Positions 44,825 to 52,908 of a DNA stretch of 64,000 nucleotides are shown in pieces. The notes beneath the pieces were generated by a model. The model was not told where the DNA came from. It saw only the letters and a program-made list of their open reading frames with translations, and searched no databases. The number at the start of each line of letters is the position of its first letter. The stretch's first letter is position 1. The position numbers and the translations under genes are program-made. Location of the stretch: contig NZ_QWEH01000006.1 in NCBI RefSeq assembly GCF_003515705.1, positions 124,001-188,000 of the forward strand, written 5' to 3'. This DNA comes from Oceanobacillus profundus. Its GTDB lineage: Bacteria > Bacillota > Bacilli > Bacillales > Amphibacillaceae.

Positions 44825-44992
44825 CTAATTTCGTCTTTTATTATCAATTTTTTCGGCTATCGAGTAGGCTATAATTTGAACCGCTACTAATGCCATAAGT
44901 ATTTCGAAAGCATATTTAAGTTCAGTGGTTAAATGAATAACTAGAAGAATTAAAAATAGTATTATAAATATATATTTTACCCTTTTTACCAT
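44825..44992 (-). CDS. small two-helix membrane protein
   Basis: This short gene encodes 55 residues with two hydrophobic helices (about 6-22 and 28-44) and charged ends (MVKRVKY, EKIDNKRRN). AGGGGGAA lies 9 bases before the ATG and the gene ends just before a strong terminator. It starts about 40 bases after the exporter gene upstream, so it may be co-transcribed with it. The family is not recognised. Confidence 0.65.
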   Translation of the reverse strand: MVKRVKYIFIILFLILLVIHLTTELKYAFEILMALVAVQIIAYSIAEKIDNKRRN

Positions 44993-45034
44993 AACATGGT
45001 TTCCCCCTGTTGCTTTTCTTTTTTTTCGATTGCA

Positions 45035-46009
45035 TCAATCTATCACTTCGAAAACTTTCTTTTTAATCGTTAAATAATTTTTAATCTCAAAGTTTAAATA
45101 AAATAAGTTTGCTCTAACCTCAAATTCCTCTCTTGTTTTAGGTAATTCTGTTTCGCGAATAGACGCTTCATAATTTTCTAGCCTTTCAAGTGCACTATGT
45201 ATTGTATCTCCTGAGTGCACATTTTGACTTACGTACTCAAAAAAGTCAGCAAGCATTCCCCTTTGTTTAACATGCAGATCTGATGAAGATATAATATGAA
45301 CGATTGTTACCATTTTTTTGAGGATTTCCAGCTGGTCCCCACGCATTTGCAGATAGTGATAATCTTTGTTTTCTGCCCTGAAAAGATGATTCTCTACATC
45401 TTGAATGACAATGCTTTTAGATTTATGAATGATTTCTTCTGCTTCAATAATTTCCTTCCCATCCCATTGCCTTTCATTATCTCTTAAGTAAGCTGCTAGT
45501 TCATAAAGAATGACACTAAACCGTTCTCCGATTTCAAACATATTCTTGTTAATATTTTTTTTAAAACTTGGCATGATGCTGTTAACAAGGATAGCAATTC
45601 CCATCCCGATTAAAATAATATAAAGCTCATTTAAAAACGTCTCCAGGCTCGCTTCCTGCACCGTATAAATATGCAGAACGACTACCATGCTTGTGATAAA
45701 ACCATTCTGAATACGAGCTCTCAAAAGGATTGGGACGAATAAGAGGATAAATAGAGCAAAGGAGATTGGGTTATACCCTAATAATTCAAAAAATAACATA
45801 CCAATAATGATGGATAAAAGAGATGCGAAGAACTTTTCTTTAATTGTATTTAATGTTCTTTTCTTTGTTGTCTCAATACACATAATGACGATAATCGCTG
45901 CAAACGTTGCAAATTCCAGCTCGATTAAACTCGCAATCCATATTGCTAACCCTGCACCTATAGCGGTTTTTATTGTCCGATAGCCCATTCCAACCATACG
46001 AAACACCAT
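45035..46009 (-). CDS. aromatic acid exporter family (ArAE/UPF0421) membrane protein
   Basis: This 324-residue protein has an N-terminal membrane domain with about five helices (TIKTAIGAGLAIWIASL, TFAAIIVIMCIETTKKRTL) and a helical cytosolic C-terminal half of about 180 residues. This matches the YgaE/UPF0421 type of the aromatic acid exporter/FUSC superfamily. Substrates are not known. Start choice among the ATGs at 46009, 45997 and 45988 is uncertain; the second has the best spacing to a GGATGG site. Confidence 0.8.
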   Translation of the reverse strand: MVFRMVGMGYRTIKTAIGAGLAIWIASLIELEFATFAAIIVIMCIETTKKRTLNTIKEKFFASLLSIIIGMLFFELLGYNPISFALFILLFVPILLRARIQNGFITSMVVVLHIYTVQEASLETFLNELYIILIGMGIAILVNSIMPSFKKNINKNMFEIGERFSVILYELAAYLRDNERQWDGKEIIEAEEIIHKSKSIVIQDVENHLFRAENKDYHYLQMRGDQLEILKKMVTIVHIISSSDLHVKQRGMLADFFEYVSQNVHSGDTIHSALERLENYEASIRETELPKTREEFEVRANLFYLNFEIKNYLTIKKKVFEVID

Positions 46010-46211
46010 CCTGTAATTGTTCAGTAATTACTCCATTATAACCCATAATGGGTATCAGAATGAATCTTAGGGTTAGCACCGTATACAGTCGGAGGGTAGC
46101 TTGTTCCATGTAATTGTATGTCTGCCCTTTTAACGTATATGCTGCTACTTGTCTGCTCGATTACGACAATTTCCCTCTGCTGAAATTGCATTTAACAAAA
46201 ATACATGTTAT

Positions 46212-46245
46212 TATTTAGATGTTAAATATTTAGATGTCTAAATAT
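46212..46245. promoter_or_regulatory. overlapping palindromes upstream of SDR operon (MarR operator)
   Basis: TATTTA-GATGT-TAAATA (46212-46228) overlaps ATATTTAGATGTCTAAATAT (46226-46245, 9-base arms). They sit 20 bases before the SDR start, where a repressor would block transcription. The MarR gene at 47834 is the likely binder. Confidence 0.6.
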
Positions 46246-46265
46246 ATACGAAAGAGGTAATTGGA

Positions 46266-47014
46266 ATGAGATTACAAGATAAAGTAGCAATTGTTACAGG
46301 CAGTGCTTCTGGTATTGGTAGAGGGATTGCTCTTGCAATGGCAAAAGAAGGGGCGCATGTTGCCATTGTTGATGTAAATGAAGAAAAGGGAAAAACAACC
46401 TTTGCGGAAATAAATCAATATGCAGAAGGCTTACTTTTTATAAAAGATATCTCGATAAAAGAAAATATCGAGGAGATTGTTACCGAAGTTGTGAAGAAGT
46501 TTGGTAAATTGGATATCCTAGTTAATAATGCACATGTATCCAGACAGGCTCCTTTTATGGAAACAACACTTGAACACTTTGATTTATCGTTTGGAACAGG
46601 GTTTTATCCTACATTCCATTTTATGCAGGCATCTTATCCGGAGCTAAAGAAGACGCATGGCAAGGTCATTAACTTTGCATCTGGTGCGGGAATTGATGGG
46701 CAAGTGACACAAACATCCTATGCTGCAGCAAAAGAGGCAATTCGTGCAATTTCTCGAGTTGCAGCAAATGAGTGGGGACCAGATGGAATTAATGTGAATT
46801 TAATATCACCAATTGCCCTCACGCCTGGTGTTGAACAATGGCGTGACAATGCACCTGAATTATACGATGCAATGATTAATAAATTACCGCTTCGTCGATT
46901 AGGTGACCAGAGCAGGATATTGGCAGAACTGCTGTCTTCCTAGCAAGTACTGATTCGGATTATATTACGGGCCAAACGATCATGGTCGATGGTGGTTCAA
47001 TTAAATTACGTTAA
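46266..47014 (+). pseudogene. SDR gene with single-base frameshift
   Basis: The frame runs 225 codons from TGSASGIGR through NNAHVS and YAAAKEA and then ends at 46941. A one-base deletion in GGTGACCAGAGCAG (46905-46909) moves it out of frame; restoring one base reads on through TAVFLASTDSDYITGQ and MVDGGSIKLR to a stop at 47012. The product would be a normal 249-residue NAD-binding SDR. It is either a recent pseudogene or an assembly error. Another SDR gene starts 14 bases later. Confidence 0.85.
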
Positions 47015-47027
47015 GGAGGAAAAAATA

Positions 47028-47762
47028 ATGGGACGATTAGATAACAAGGTTGCTATTATTACTGGTGGAGCATCAGGTATTGGTGAAGGGATGGTAGAAC
47101 TATTCAGTCAAGAGGGAGCTACTGTTATTGCGGCTGATATTAATGAGACAGCACTGAAAAAGGTAAGCGAAAAAGAAAATGTAGTTGGCATGAAATTAAA
47201 TGTTGCCTCTGATGAAGACTGGAAATCCTTTGCTAAAGAAGTGACCGATCGCTTTGGGAAAATTGATATTCTCGTAAATAACGCTGGTATATCATCTGAA
47301 AAGCCATACGAGGAGATTGACTTGGACGATTGGCAAAAGATGCTATCCATTAATGGCTTTGGACCATTTGCTGGTATTAAACATGTTGCACCATATATGG
47401 CAGCACAAAACAAAGGGTCCATTATTAATATTTCATCTTACACAGCTCAAATTGGACAAGGCTTTAATCATTATTCTGCATCAAAAGGAGCGGTTCGTGC
47501 GCTATCCAAAGCGGCTGCAACAACATTTGGCCGTCAGGGGGTACGTGTGAATACACTTTTCCCTGGTATTATTGAAACACCAATGACAGAAGCGCTGAGC
47601 ACGTCAAAAGAGCTGCTTGGCCGTTTAATGCAGGCAACACCACTGCAGCGATTAGGAAAACCAGAGGATATCGCAAATGCAGCGCTATTCTTAGCATCTG
47701 ATGAATCTTCTTATATCACTGGTTCTGAATTAGTTATTGACGGTGGATTTTCTGCACAGTAG
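47028..47762 (+). CDS. short-chain dehydrogenase/reductase
   Basis: The product has 244 residues: ITGGASGIGEG, the acidic residue in AADIN that favours NAD, NNAGIS, the catalytic set with YSASK, and GSELVIDGGFSAQ at the C-terminus. All catalytic residues are present. It follows the frameshifted SDR with TTAAGGAGG between them, so the two were an operon. Substrate is unknown. A MarR-type gene lies downstream and palindromes lie upstream of the operon. Confidence 0.9.
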   Translation: MGRLDNKVAIITGGASGIGEGMVELFSQEGATVIAADINETALKKVSEKENVVGMKLNVASDEDWKSFAKEVTDRFGKIDILVNNAGISSEKPYEEIDLDDWQKMLSINGFGPFAGIKHVAPYMAAQNKGSIINISSYTAQIGQGFNHYSASKGAVRALSKAAATTFGRQGVRVNTLFPGIIETPMTEALSTSKELLGRLMQATPLQRLGKPEDIANAALFLASDESSYITGSELVIDGGFSAQ

Positions 47763-47778
47763 TATAGAAATATATAGG

Positions 47779-47808
47779 AAGTGCCCTCTATTTCTTAGGG
47801 GGCACTTC
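47779..47808 (+). terminator. stem-loop after SDR operon
   Basis: AAGTGCCC and GGGCACTT pair around a loop; no T-tract, so termination may be partial and the MarR gene may be read through. Confidence 0.55.
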
Positions 47809-47833
47809 GCTTATAGAAAGCAGGTTATACAAC

Positions 47834-48253
47834 ATGAAAGAACAAACGATTTTTGAACTGATTCATTCCATGGATCAGGTTACGAACAATTTAATCATTC
47901 AGTGGAATAAACAATTTAAAGAAAACCTTGGGATTTCGCATATTCTTGTTCTCGGCCATTTGAAGCGAAATGGCAAAAGCAGGCCATCCGATATTGCGAA
48001 GGCCTTAGGTCTAACTCCTCCATCTCTAACACACTTATCTGAAAAGCTTGTCCAACGAAAATTGGCTGTTCGGCTTGTGGATGAGAATGATCGCCGAATT
48101 ATTTATTTAGCCATTACCGACGATGGAATCGAGATGGTTAAAAAAGCGCATGACGAAGGGAAAGCACTTCGCGGAAGTCTATTTGACAGGCTAACCGAGC
48201 AGGAAGTACAGCAATTATTGGTTATTTATGAGAAGTTGAATCGATTCGTATAA
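47834..48253 (+). CDS. MarR-family regulator
   Basis: The product has 139 residues with a winged helix: LVLGHLKRNGKSRPSDIAKA, TPPSLTHLSEKLVQRKLAVR and the wing DENDRRIIYLAITDDG. Flanking helices form the dimer domain. It lies just after the SDR operon, and the palindromes at 46212-46245 fit a MarR operator, so it probably represses that operon and responds to a small ligand. Confidence 0.87.
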   Translation: MKEQTIFELIHSMDQVTNNLIIQWNKQFKENLGISHILVLGHLKRNGKSRPSDIAKALGLTPPSLTHLSEKLVQRKLAVRLVDENDRRIIYLAITDDGIEMVKKAHDEGKALRGSLFDRLTEQEVQQLLVIYEKLNRFV

Positions 48254-48281
48254 ATTCTTCTGTAAAACGGTAGGAATAAAA

Positions 48282-48309
48282 AGAAATAGAAGAGATATCT
48301 TCTATTTCT
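48282..48309. terminator. bidirectional terminator
   Basis: AGAAATAGAAGA and TCTTCTATTTCT pair perfectly around GATA between convergent genes and overlap the deacetylase stop. Confidence 0.8.
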
Positions 48310-49162
48310 CAAATGGAATATTCAATAACTCTGGTACGGTAACAAATTCATAGCCCTGCTGTTGCAGTGTTGGGATAATTTGGTGAAGCGATTCGATTGT
48401 ATTCGTTCGATCCCCGTCCCGCTCTGCCCCATCATGCATGAGAATAATTGCACCTGGATGCATGATGTCTAATACATTGGAGGCGATAACCTCTGGCGGG
48501 TCTTCCTGCCAATCCAAAGAATCTACCGTCCAGCCAATTACGGAATAGTTCATTCTCGCAAGCTGTTCGACTAATTCATCGTATAAGAAACCATATGGCG
48601 GTCTGAATAAATGTGTTCGGTAACCGATCATGTCATAAAGTTCATCTTCCGTTCTAATTACTTCCTGCTCCAGTGTTCCGAGATCAGCTTCATCAACAAG
48701 ATTAGGATGGAAATATGTATGGTTTCCAATTACATGTCCCTCATTTTGAATCCGCGTGACGATTTCAGGATAAGCAGCAGCTCTTGAACCTAATAAGAAG
48801 AATGTTGCCGGCACATCGTATTGGTTTAATACATCTAATACTTCATTTGTAAAACGCGGGTCTGGCCCATCATCAAACGTTAGAGCTACTTGGTTTTGAT
48901 CTGAAGCGCCCTGCAAGAAAAATACATCGGGATATCGTTGCTGCAAGATCCTTAGATCAACAGGAGTCTGACGTTCTCGCTCGGAATTTTCAGGACCTCC
49001 TCGAAGGTCGGTGAAATCTTCTGCTGGTTTATCTTTCACATCTACTTGCTGCGATGAATCTTCTAAAGGTACCGCATTCGCGTTTACAGTAAAGTCATTT
49101 GTAAGATAAAAACAAAATAAAACCTCAATAGTCAAAAGCCACTTAACGATTTGTTTTTTCAT
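48302..49162 (-). CDS. secreted polysaccharide deacetylase (CE4)
   Basis: The product has 286 residues with a signal peptide (about 1-30). The NodB domain shows motif 1 LTFDDGPDPRF (D97, D98), metal histidines H148 and H152 in HTYFHPN, motif 3 RPPYGFLYDEL, then WTVDSLDWQ and LMHDGAERDG. All catalytic residues are present. Likely substrates are peptidoglycan or chitin-type polymers; it removes N-acetyl groups outside the cell. It stands alone. Confidence 0.9.
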   Translation of the reverse strand: MKKQIVKWLLTIEVLFCFYLTNDFTVNANAVPLEDSSQQVDVKDKPAEDFTDLRGGPENSERERQTPVDLRILQQRYPDVFFLQGASDQNQVALTFDDGPDPRFTNEVLDVLNQYDVPATFFLLGSRAAAYPEIVTRIQNEGHVIGNHTYFHPNLVDEADLGTLEQEVIRTEDELYDMIGYRTHLFRPPYGFLYDELVEQLARMNYSVIGWTVDSLDWQEDPPEVIASNVLDIMHPGAIILMHDGAERDGDRTNTIESLHQIIPTLQQQGYEFVTVPELLNIPFEK

Positions 49163-49454
49163 CTATTCATCCCCTTTTACGGTTATGGGAGCATGTTTTT
49201 CAAAACACACTGTTATTTTAGGTGAAAGGGCATGATTTATGCAGTAAAAAGGGAAATAGGCTGATATCTTTTGTGAAAGATGAAAACCCATCTGGCAGCA
49301 CTCATATTGGAAACTGAATTTGTATCGTTCTCGGTGGAGGTTTCTATTGCTGCTATAATTGTAAACGCTTAGCAAAATGGACGATTTTCCTTATTCAAGT
49401 ATTTTGTTACTAAAGGTAAAAAGATTTCCATAGTTTCATTCTAATTTTGACCAA
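49163..49454. other. intergenic region upstream of deacetylase
   Basis: No gene. TGTAAACGCTTA at about 49361 resembles half of a cre site but lacks the final CA, so it was not called. Confidence 0.4.
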
Positions 49455-49484
49455 TAAAAAAGGCGACCATAACTTGATCACCTT
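49455..49484 (-). terminator. terminator of GNAT gene
   Basis: On the minus strand AAGGTGATC pairs with GGTCGCCTT with two G-U pairs and is followed by TTTT. Confidence 0.65.
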
Positions 49485-49490
49485 GTTTAA

Positions 49491-49961
49491 TCATTTTAAA
49501 TTAAATTTATCCATATCTAATTGCATTACAACTCCAAATACAGGTCCAGAATCATCTATTTCCCCATTCAAGCAAAAACCAAAGGATTCATATAAATTTT
49601 GTGCTGGTTTGTTGTCAGGATGAAGACTTAAATAAATTTTCCTACAACCATATCGAGATGTAATATGCTGAATTAATAAGGGGAGAAAACGTTTTGCGTA
49701 TCCATTACCTTGAAAACGGTAATCAATCATAAAACGATCTAACCAGGCACTTTCTGTTGAATACGAATACCAGCCATACATTGCATATCCAACAAGAGTT
49801 TCCACATCATATAACCCAAAAGAAATACCGTTTTTCTCAAACTGCGATTCCGCTAAAGAAAAAGCATTGCTTTCAATAAATTGATTTTGTTGTTCTGACA
49901 CAGATAAAGCAGCGACAGAACGCCAATTTTCTGTTGTTACTTCACGAATGTGAAGAGGCAT
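49491..49961 (-). CDS. GNAT acetyltransferase
   Basis: The product has 156 residues. GNAT features are IREVTTENWRSVAALSVS at the start, the acetyl-CoA loop RFQGNGYAKRFLPLL and the helix NKPAQNLYESFGFC. The pattern resembles diamine or spermidine acetyltransferases (PaiA/BltD type), but the substrate is uncertain. A T-rich terminator follows. Confidence 0.83.
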   Translation of the reverse strand: MPLHIREVTTENWRSVAALSVSEQQNQFIESNAFSLAESQFEKNGISFGLYDVETLVGYAMYGWYSYSTESAWLDRFMIDYRFQGNGYAKRFLPLLIQHITSRYGCRKIYLSLHPDNKPAQNLYESFGFCLNGEIDDSGPVFGVVMQLDMDKFNLK

Positions 49962-50081
49962 GTTTCCAGCTCGCTTTCTGATTAATACGACTTAAAAGCC
50001 TTTATTATGTATATTAATGTAAATTATAGCATGTTCATTGTTTCATTGAAATAAAAGGCTGTTGAAGAAAATTGAGTTATG

Positions 50082-50465
50082 TTATTGCTGGATTATCTGA
50101 ATAAGGTTGCCACACGTATCATCAAATACAGCGATGGTGATGTCACCCATTTTAGTCGGCTCCATCGTAAACTTCACGCCCAACTGCAATAACCGTTCAT
50201 ACTCTTTTTGAATATCCTCTACACCAAACATGGTTACTGGGATACCTTCTTCAAATAGTCTATTTTGATAATCCTTGGCAATTGGATTGTTATTCGGTTC
50301 AAGTACAATCTCGGTACCTTCTTGATCGTCTGGAGAAACAAGCGTAATCCATCTAAATTCTCCGGCAGGGACGTCGTGCTTTTTTACAAAGCCAAGTGTC
50401 TCTGAATAAAACTGTAATGCCTTGTTCTGATCTTCTACGAATATACTCGTAACAATGATTTTCAT
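50082..50465 (-). CDS. VOC-family (glyoxalase/bleomycin-resistance-like) protein
   Basis: The product has 127 residues of two beta-alpha-beta repeats: SIFVEDQNKALQFYSETLGF, FRWITLVSPDDQEG and DTCGNLIQIIQQ. Ligand unknown. AGGAGG lies before the ATG. It lies downstream of an ArsR-type gene on the same strand, about 180 bases away, and is probably regulated by it, an arrangement common for these pairs. Confidence 0.85.
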   Translation of the reverse strand: MKIIVTSIFVEDQNKALQFYSETLGFVKKHDVPAGEFRWITLVSPDDQEGTEIVLEPNNNPIAKDYQNRLFEEGIPVTMFGVEDIQKEYERLLQLGVKFTMEPTKMGDITIAVFDDTCGNLIQIIQQ

Positions 50466-50642
50466 ATTGTTTTACCTCCTGGTTGTTGTGATGTGTGTTC
50501 TGTTCTAAAGCAAAAACCACACCGTTCGGCAGAAATTTGTTTTACCATTTCTATATCGAACTATTCGAAACGCACGCTGCGCCTTCATCCACTTTTTTCT
50601 CCCTTATTTCTACAGATATAATGTATCTTGCGTATCGTAAAA

Positions 50643-50918
50643 TTAATCTATCCATCCTTTCAGCAAGTTTTGAAGTGGCTCGTTGTTAAACATCAGTACC
50701 CGATATTTCCCCTTCCGTTTTGATGTTACAAGTCCTGCCTCTTCCAATACAGAAAGATGTTTGGCTATACCTTGTCGCGAAATGGAAAGACTGTGCTTCA
50801 TAATAAGTCGTCCTGTGAGTTCATACAACGTCATCTCGTTACGTTCGGATAGTTCATCTAATATGAGCCGACGATTCGAGTCGGCAAGTGCCTTGAAAAT
50901 AGCGTCTTTATTCCACAT
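50643..50918 (-). CDS. ArsR-family winged-helix regulator
   Basis: The product has 91 residues: IFKALADSNRRLILDELSER, then SISRQGIAKHLSVLEEAGLV and the wing KGKYRVLMFNNEPL. It has no metal-binding Cys motif in the recognition helix, so it is of the non-metal (DUF/AHSA-type) ArsR group. The ATG at 50918 lies only 6 bases after a perfect TATAAT, so the mRNA may be leaderless. Two inverted repeats overlap its promoter, which suggests self-repression. The longer frame to 50978 was rejected because it contains that promoter. Confidence 0.87.
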   Translation of the reverse strand: MWNKDAIFKALADSNRRLILDELSERNEMTLYELTGRLIMKHSLSISRQGIAKHLSVLEEAGLVTSKRKGKYRVLMFNNEPLQNLLKGWID

Positions 50919-50924
50919 GTTTTC

Positions 50925-50976
50925 ATTATAAGCAACTAATTGGTTGCCTGTCAATGAAGAGCAACTGAATAGTTGC
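50925..50976 (-). promoter_or_regulatory. arsR promoter with two operators
   Basis: On the minus strand TTGACA (50949-50954), an 18-base spacer and TATAAT (50925-50930) form a consensus promoter. GCAACTAATTGGTTGC (50932-50947) fills the spacer, and GCAACTGAATAGTTGC (50961-50976) lies just upstream. Both have GCAAC-N6-GTTGC and are 29 bases apart. Confidence 0.8.
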
Positions 50977-51125
50977 ATCTGAGCAAATTGTTACTCGGAA
51001 GAAAAACTCGACCCAGTATTTTGTACCGCAAAGGTTACACTTTTATTATCCTCCCGAGCGAAATCATTAGGAACAAACTTGGATTAGTTTAGTTGGCACC
51101 TGTCAAAATTAATTATATACTTATC

Positions 51126-51141
51126 ATATATTTTAATAATT
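51126..51141. promoter_or_regulatory. MarR operator half shared with downstream operon
   Basis: ATATATTTTAATAATT is identical to 51655-51670, inside the 47-base palindrome upstream of the next genes. It lies 23 bases before the MarR gene, so autoregulation is likely. Confidence 0.6.
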
Positions 51142-51163
51142 AAACAATATAGGTTGGGATGAA

Positions 51164-51565
51164 ATGCCAGAAAACAATATCGAAGTAATTATGCGAGAAA
51201 TGCTTGAAATACAAAAACGGTCGCGAAGATTTGCAGACCTATTATGTGAAGGGGAGTCACTATCTCAAAATCAGCTCGTTCTCCTCATTGAAATGAAAAT
51301 TAATAATGGAATGAAGGCAACTCAGATTGCTGATTTTTTCGGCGTTACTCCTGGGGCCGTAACATCAATGTGCGATAAACTAGAAAAGCTTGGGCTTATA
51401 CAACGAGTAAGAGAAAGTGAAGATCGCCGTGTTGTAAAAATGATTTTAACAGAGACCGGGGAAGCTAAGGTTCATGAACTATTTCTGAAGTTCCCACAAG
51501 AAAAGTTAAAGGAAATTGAGCAGGTTTTATTGGAAGTAAATAAATTAATGAGTACGGTGTTTTAA
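51164..51565 (+). CDS. MarR-family regulator
   Basis: The product has 133 residues: LVLLIEMKINNGMKATQIAD, TPGAVTSMCDKLEKLGLIQR and the wing RESEDRRVVKMILTETG. It is a small winged-helix dimer. The same 16-base word occurs upstream of it and upstream of the following bactofilin-like gene, so it probably represses both. The ribosome site is weak (GTTGGGATGAA). Confidence 0.87.
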   Translation: MPENNIEVIMREMLEIQKRSRRFADLLCEGESLSQNQLVLLIEMKINNGMKATQIADFFGVTPGAVTSMCDKLEKLGLIQRVRESEDRRVVKMILTETGEAKVHELFLKFPQEKLKEIEQVLLEVNKLMSTVF

Positions 51566-51643
51566 GGATTTCAGTTATTGAAGTCCTTTTTTTATTATAT
51601 GGAAATTTTTAAAATTGCACTTGACAAAACTACAACCAATATA

Positions 51644-51690
51644 ATTTAATTAGTATATATTTTAATAATTGAAATATATACTAATTAAAT
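51644..51690. promoter_or_regulatory. 47-base palindrome upstream of bactofilin-like operon
   Basis: The arms 51644-51662 and 51672-51690 match perfectly over 19 bases around TAATAATTG. The left arm reads ATTTAATTAGTATATATTT. It lies over the expected transcription start, with TTGACA at 51621, and is the probable MarR operator. Confidence 0.8.
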
Positions 51691-51706
51691 GATGGTGGTG
51701 TGTTTA

Positions 51707-52378
51707 ATGACAAATGTACAAAGCCAGAAGTTGCGAAGTATAACGTTTACGAGTGGATCGATTAAAGACCTAGCACCAGAGTATGAAGTAGTAAAAATAC
51801 GTGGATCTGTCTCTATACATCAAGATGTTCAGTTAAAAAGAATCACATCTCACGGATATAGTACATTTCACTCCAAAGTTAAGGTGGATCATTTCCAAAA
51901 CTCCGGGTCATGCATCATGAAATCCAGCTGTGAAGCTATGGATGTTGTCAATGCAGGTAACCTAAAGATGTATTGTGGTGAAGTATCAAAGGTTACGAGT
52001 TCCGGGAGACTGGCAATTGAACGAACCTTTATGACGGAGGAATTTGATTCAGTCGGAATCATTCGTGCTGAAGAGATTCAGGCAAAACAGTTTCAGTTAA
52101 AATTATCGGGTGAAAGTAAAATAGTGCGGCTAATCGCAGAAGAGGTAAGCGTGGAGAAGGATAAAATTTCGTTTCCTTTATTAAAGAAGATACTCGTCTG
52201 TCAGGATATCAAAGGAAAGAACATACAATTATCTTATACGGAAGCGGATAGAGTAGAGGGGGATATTGTTGTAATCGGTAAACATTGTAAAATTCATACA
52301 CTGTATTATACAGAAAGCTATTCCATTTCTCCGCATGCAGAAGTTCAGCATATTATTAGGAGGGAAAGCTCGTGGTGA
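51707..52378 (+). CDS. bactofilin-like / polymer-forming repetitive beta protein
   Basis: The product has 223 residues and no signal peptide. Short strands repeat with Gly and polar turns (IRGSVSIHQDVQLKRITSHG, NAGNLKMYCGEV, IIRAEEIQAKQF), which fits a beta-helix of the bactofilin/YhbE-F kind. I could not see a classical bactofilin core, so the call is structural and tentative. ATG 51707 is preferred, with GGTGGTG upstream. Its end overlaps the next gene, a small membrane protein, by 7 bases, so the two act together. The MarR gene probably regulates them. Confidence 0.55.
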   Translation: MTNVQSQKLRSITFTSGSIKDLAPEYEVVKIRGSVSIHQDVQLKRITSHGYSTFHSKVKVDHFQNSGSCIMKSSCEAMDVVNAGNLKMYCGEVSKVTSSGRLAIERTFMTEEFDSVGIIRAEEIQAKQFQLKLSGESKIVRLIAEEVSVEKDKISFPLLKKILVCQDIKGKNIQLSYTEADRVEGDIVVIGKHCKIHTLYYTESYSISPHAEVQHIIRRESSW

Positions 52379-52653
52379 TATTGCAATTAACCATTCGTTT
52401 TCTGCTATTGCTAACAATCCCTGTCTTATATGTTCTTTATGTTGGATTAATGCTATGCGCATTACTGATCCTATTAGCTGGCATACTACGAACATTCGGT
52501 ATTGAACAAATCCAAATGAGCATTTGGCAAGGAATTGAACTGCCTGCAGTATTAAGCATTCCTATATCACTCGCAGTCTCAATACTACTCGTAATTGGCT
52601 CGCTCTATGTGAGAAGGTCGATTCGATATTGTATAGTGAGGATTAGAATTTAA
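52372..52653 (+). CDS. small membrane protein partnered with bactofilin-like protein
   Basis: The product has 93 residues and two strongly hydrophobic segments (about 7-41 and 58-78), followed by a basic tail RRSIRYCIVRIRI. It begins at GTG behind AGGAGGG inside the end of the preceding gene, so translation is coupled. The basic tail may face the cytosol and bind the upstream protein. Family not recognised. Confidence 0.6.
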   Translation: MVILQLTIRFLLLLTIPVLYVLYVGLMLCALLILLAGILRTFGIEQIQMSIWQGIELPAVLSIPISLAVSILLVIGSLYVRRSIRYCIVRIRI

Positions 52654-52757
52654 TTAGTGTGTATTGTTGTGCTGATTTGTTTATAACTTAAATATCTTAC
52701 CTAAAAGTATAATCGTTATTCGAATTGGATTCATTATGCTTTCATAAAGTCGGGTTC

Positions 52758-52901
52758 TTACCATTCAGAATACTTGAAGATGGGGGCTTCCTCTTTCAAA
52801 GACCATTGAATTTTAGACAGCTCCCAGAAATAATTTGATTTACCTTGATCTTCATACGCGGTATATCCAATAAATGTTTCATTTTCAAGCGAAAGAACTA
52901 A
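52758..52901 (-). pseudogene. C-terminal fragment of an unknown protein
   Basis: An open stretch of 47 codons reads LENETFIGYTAYEDQGKSNY then WELSKIQWSLKEEAPIFKYS and ends at 52758. It has no start or ribosome site and is cut at its N-terminus by a stop at 52902. Composition is protein-like; the pattern might be the end of a GNAT-type protein. It lies just downstream of the AlkD-like gene on the same strand. Confidence 0.4.
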
Positions 52902-52908
52902 TTAAGCC

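Noticed and set aside
49355-49380. TGTAAACGCTTAGCA as a cre site
   Set aside because: The final CA is displaced, giving two mismatches at conserved positions.
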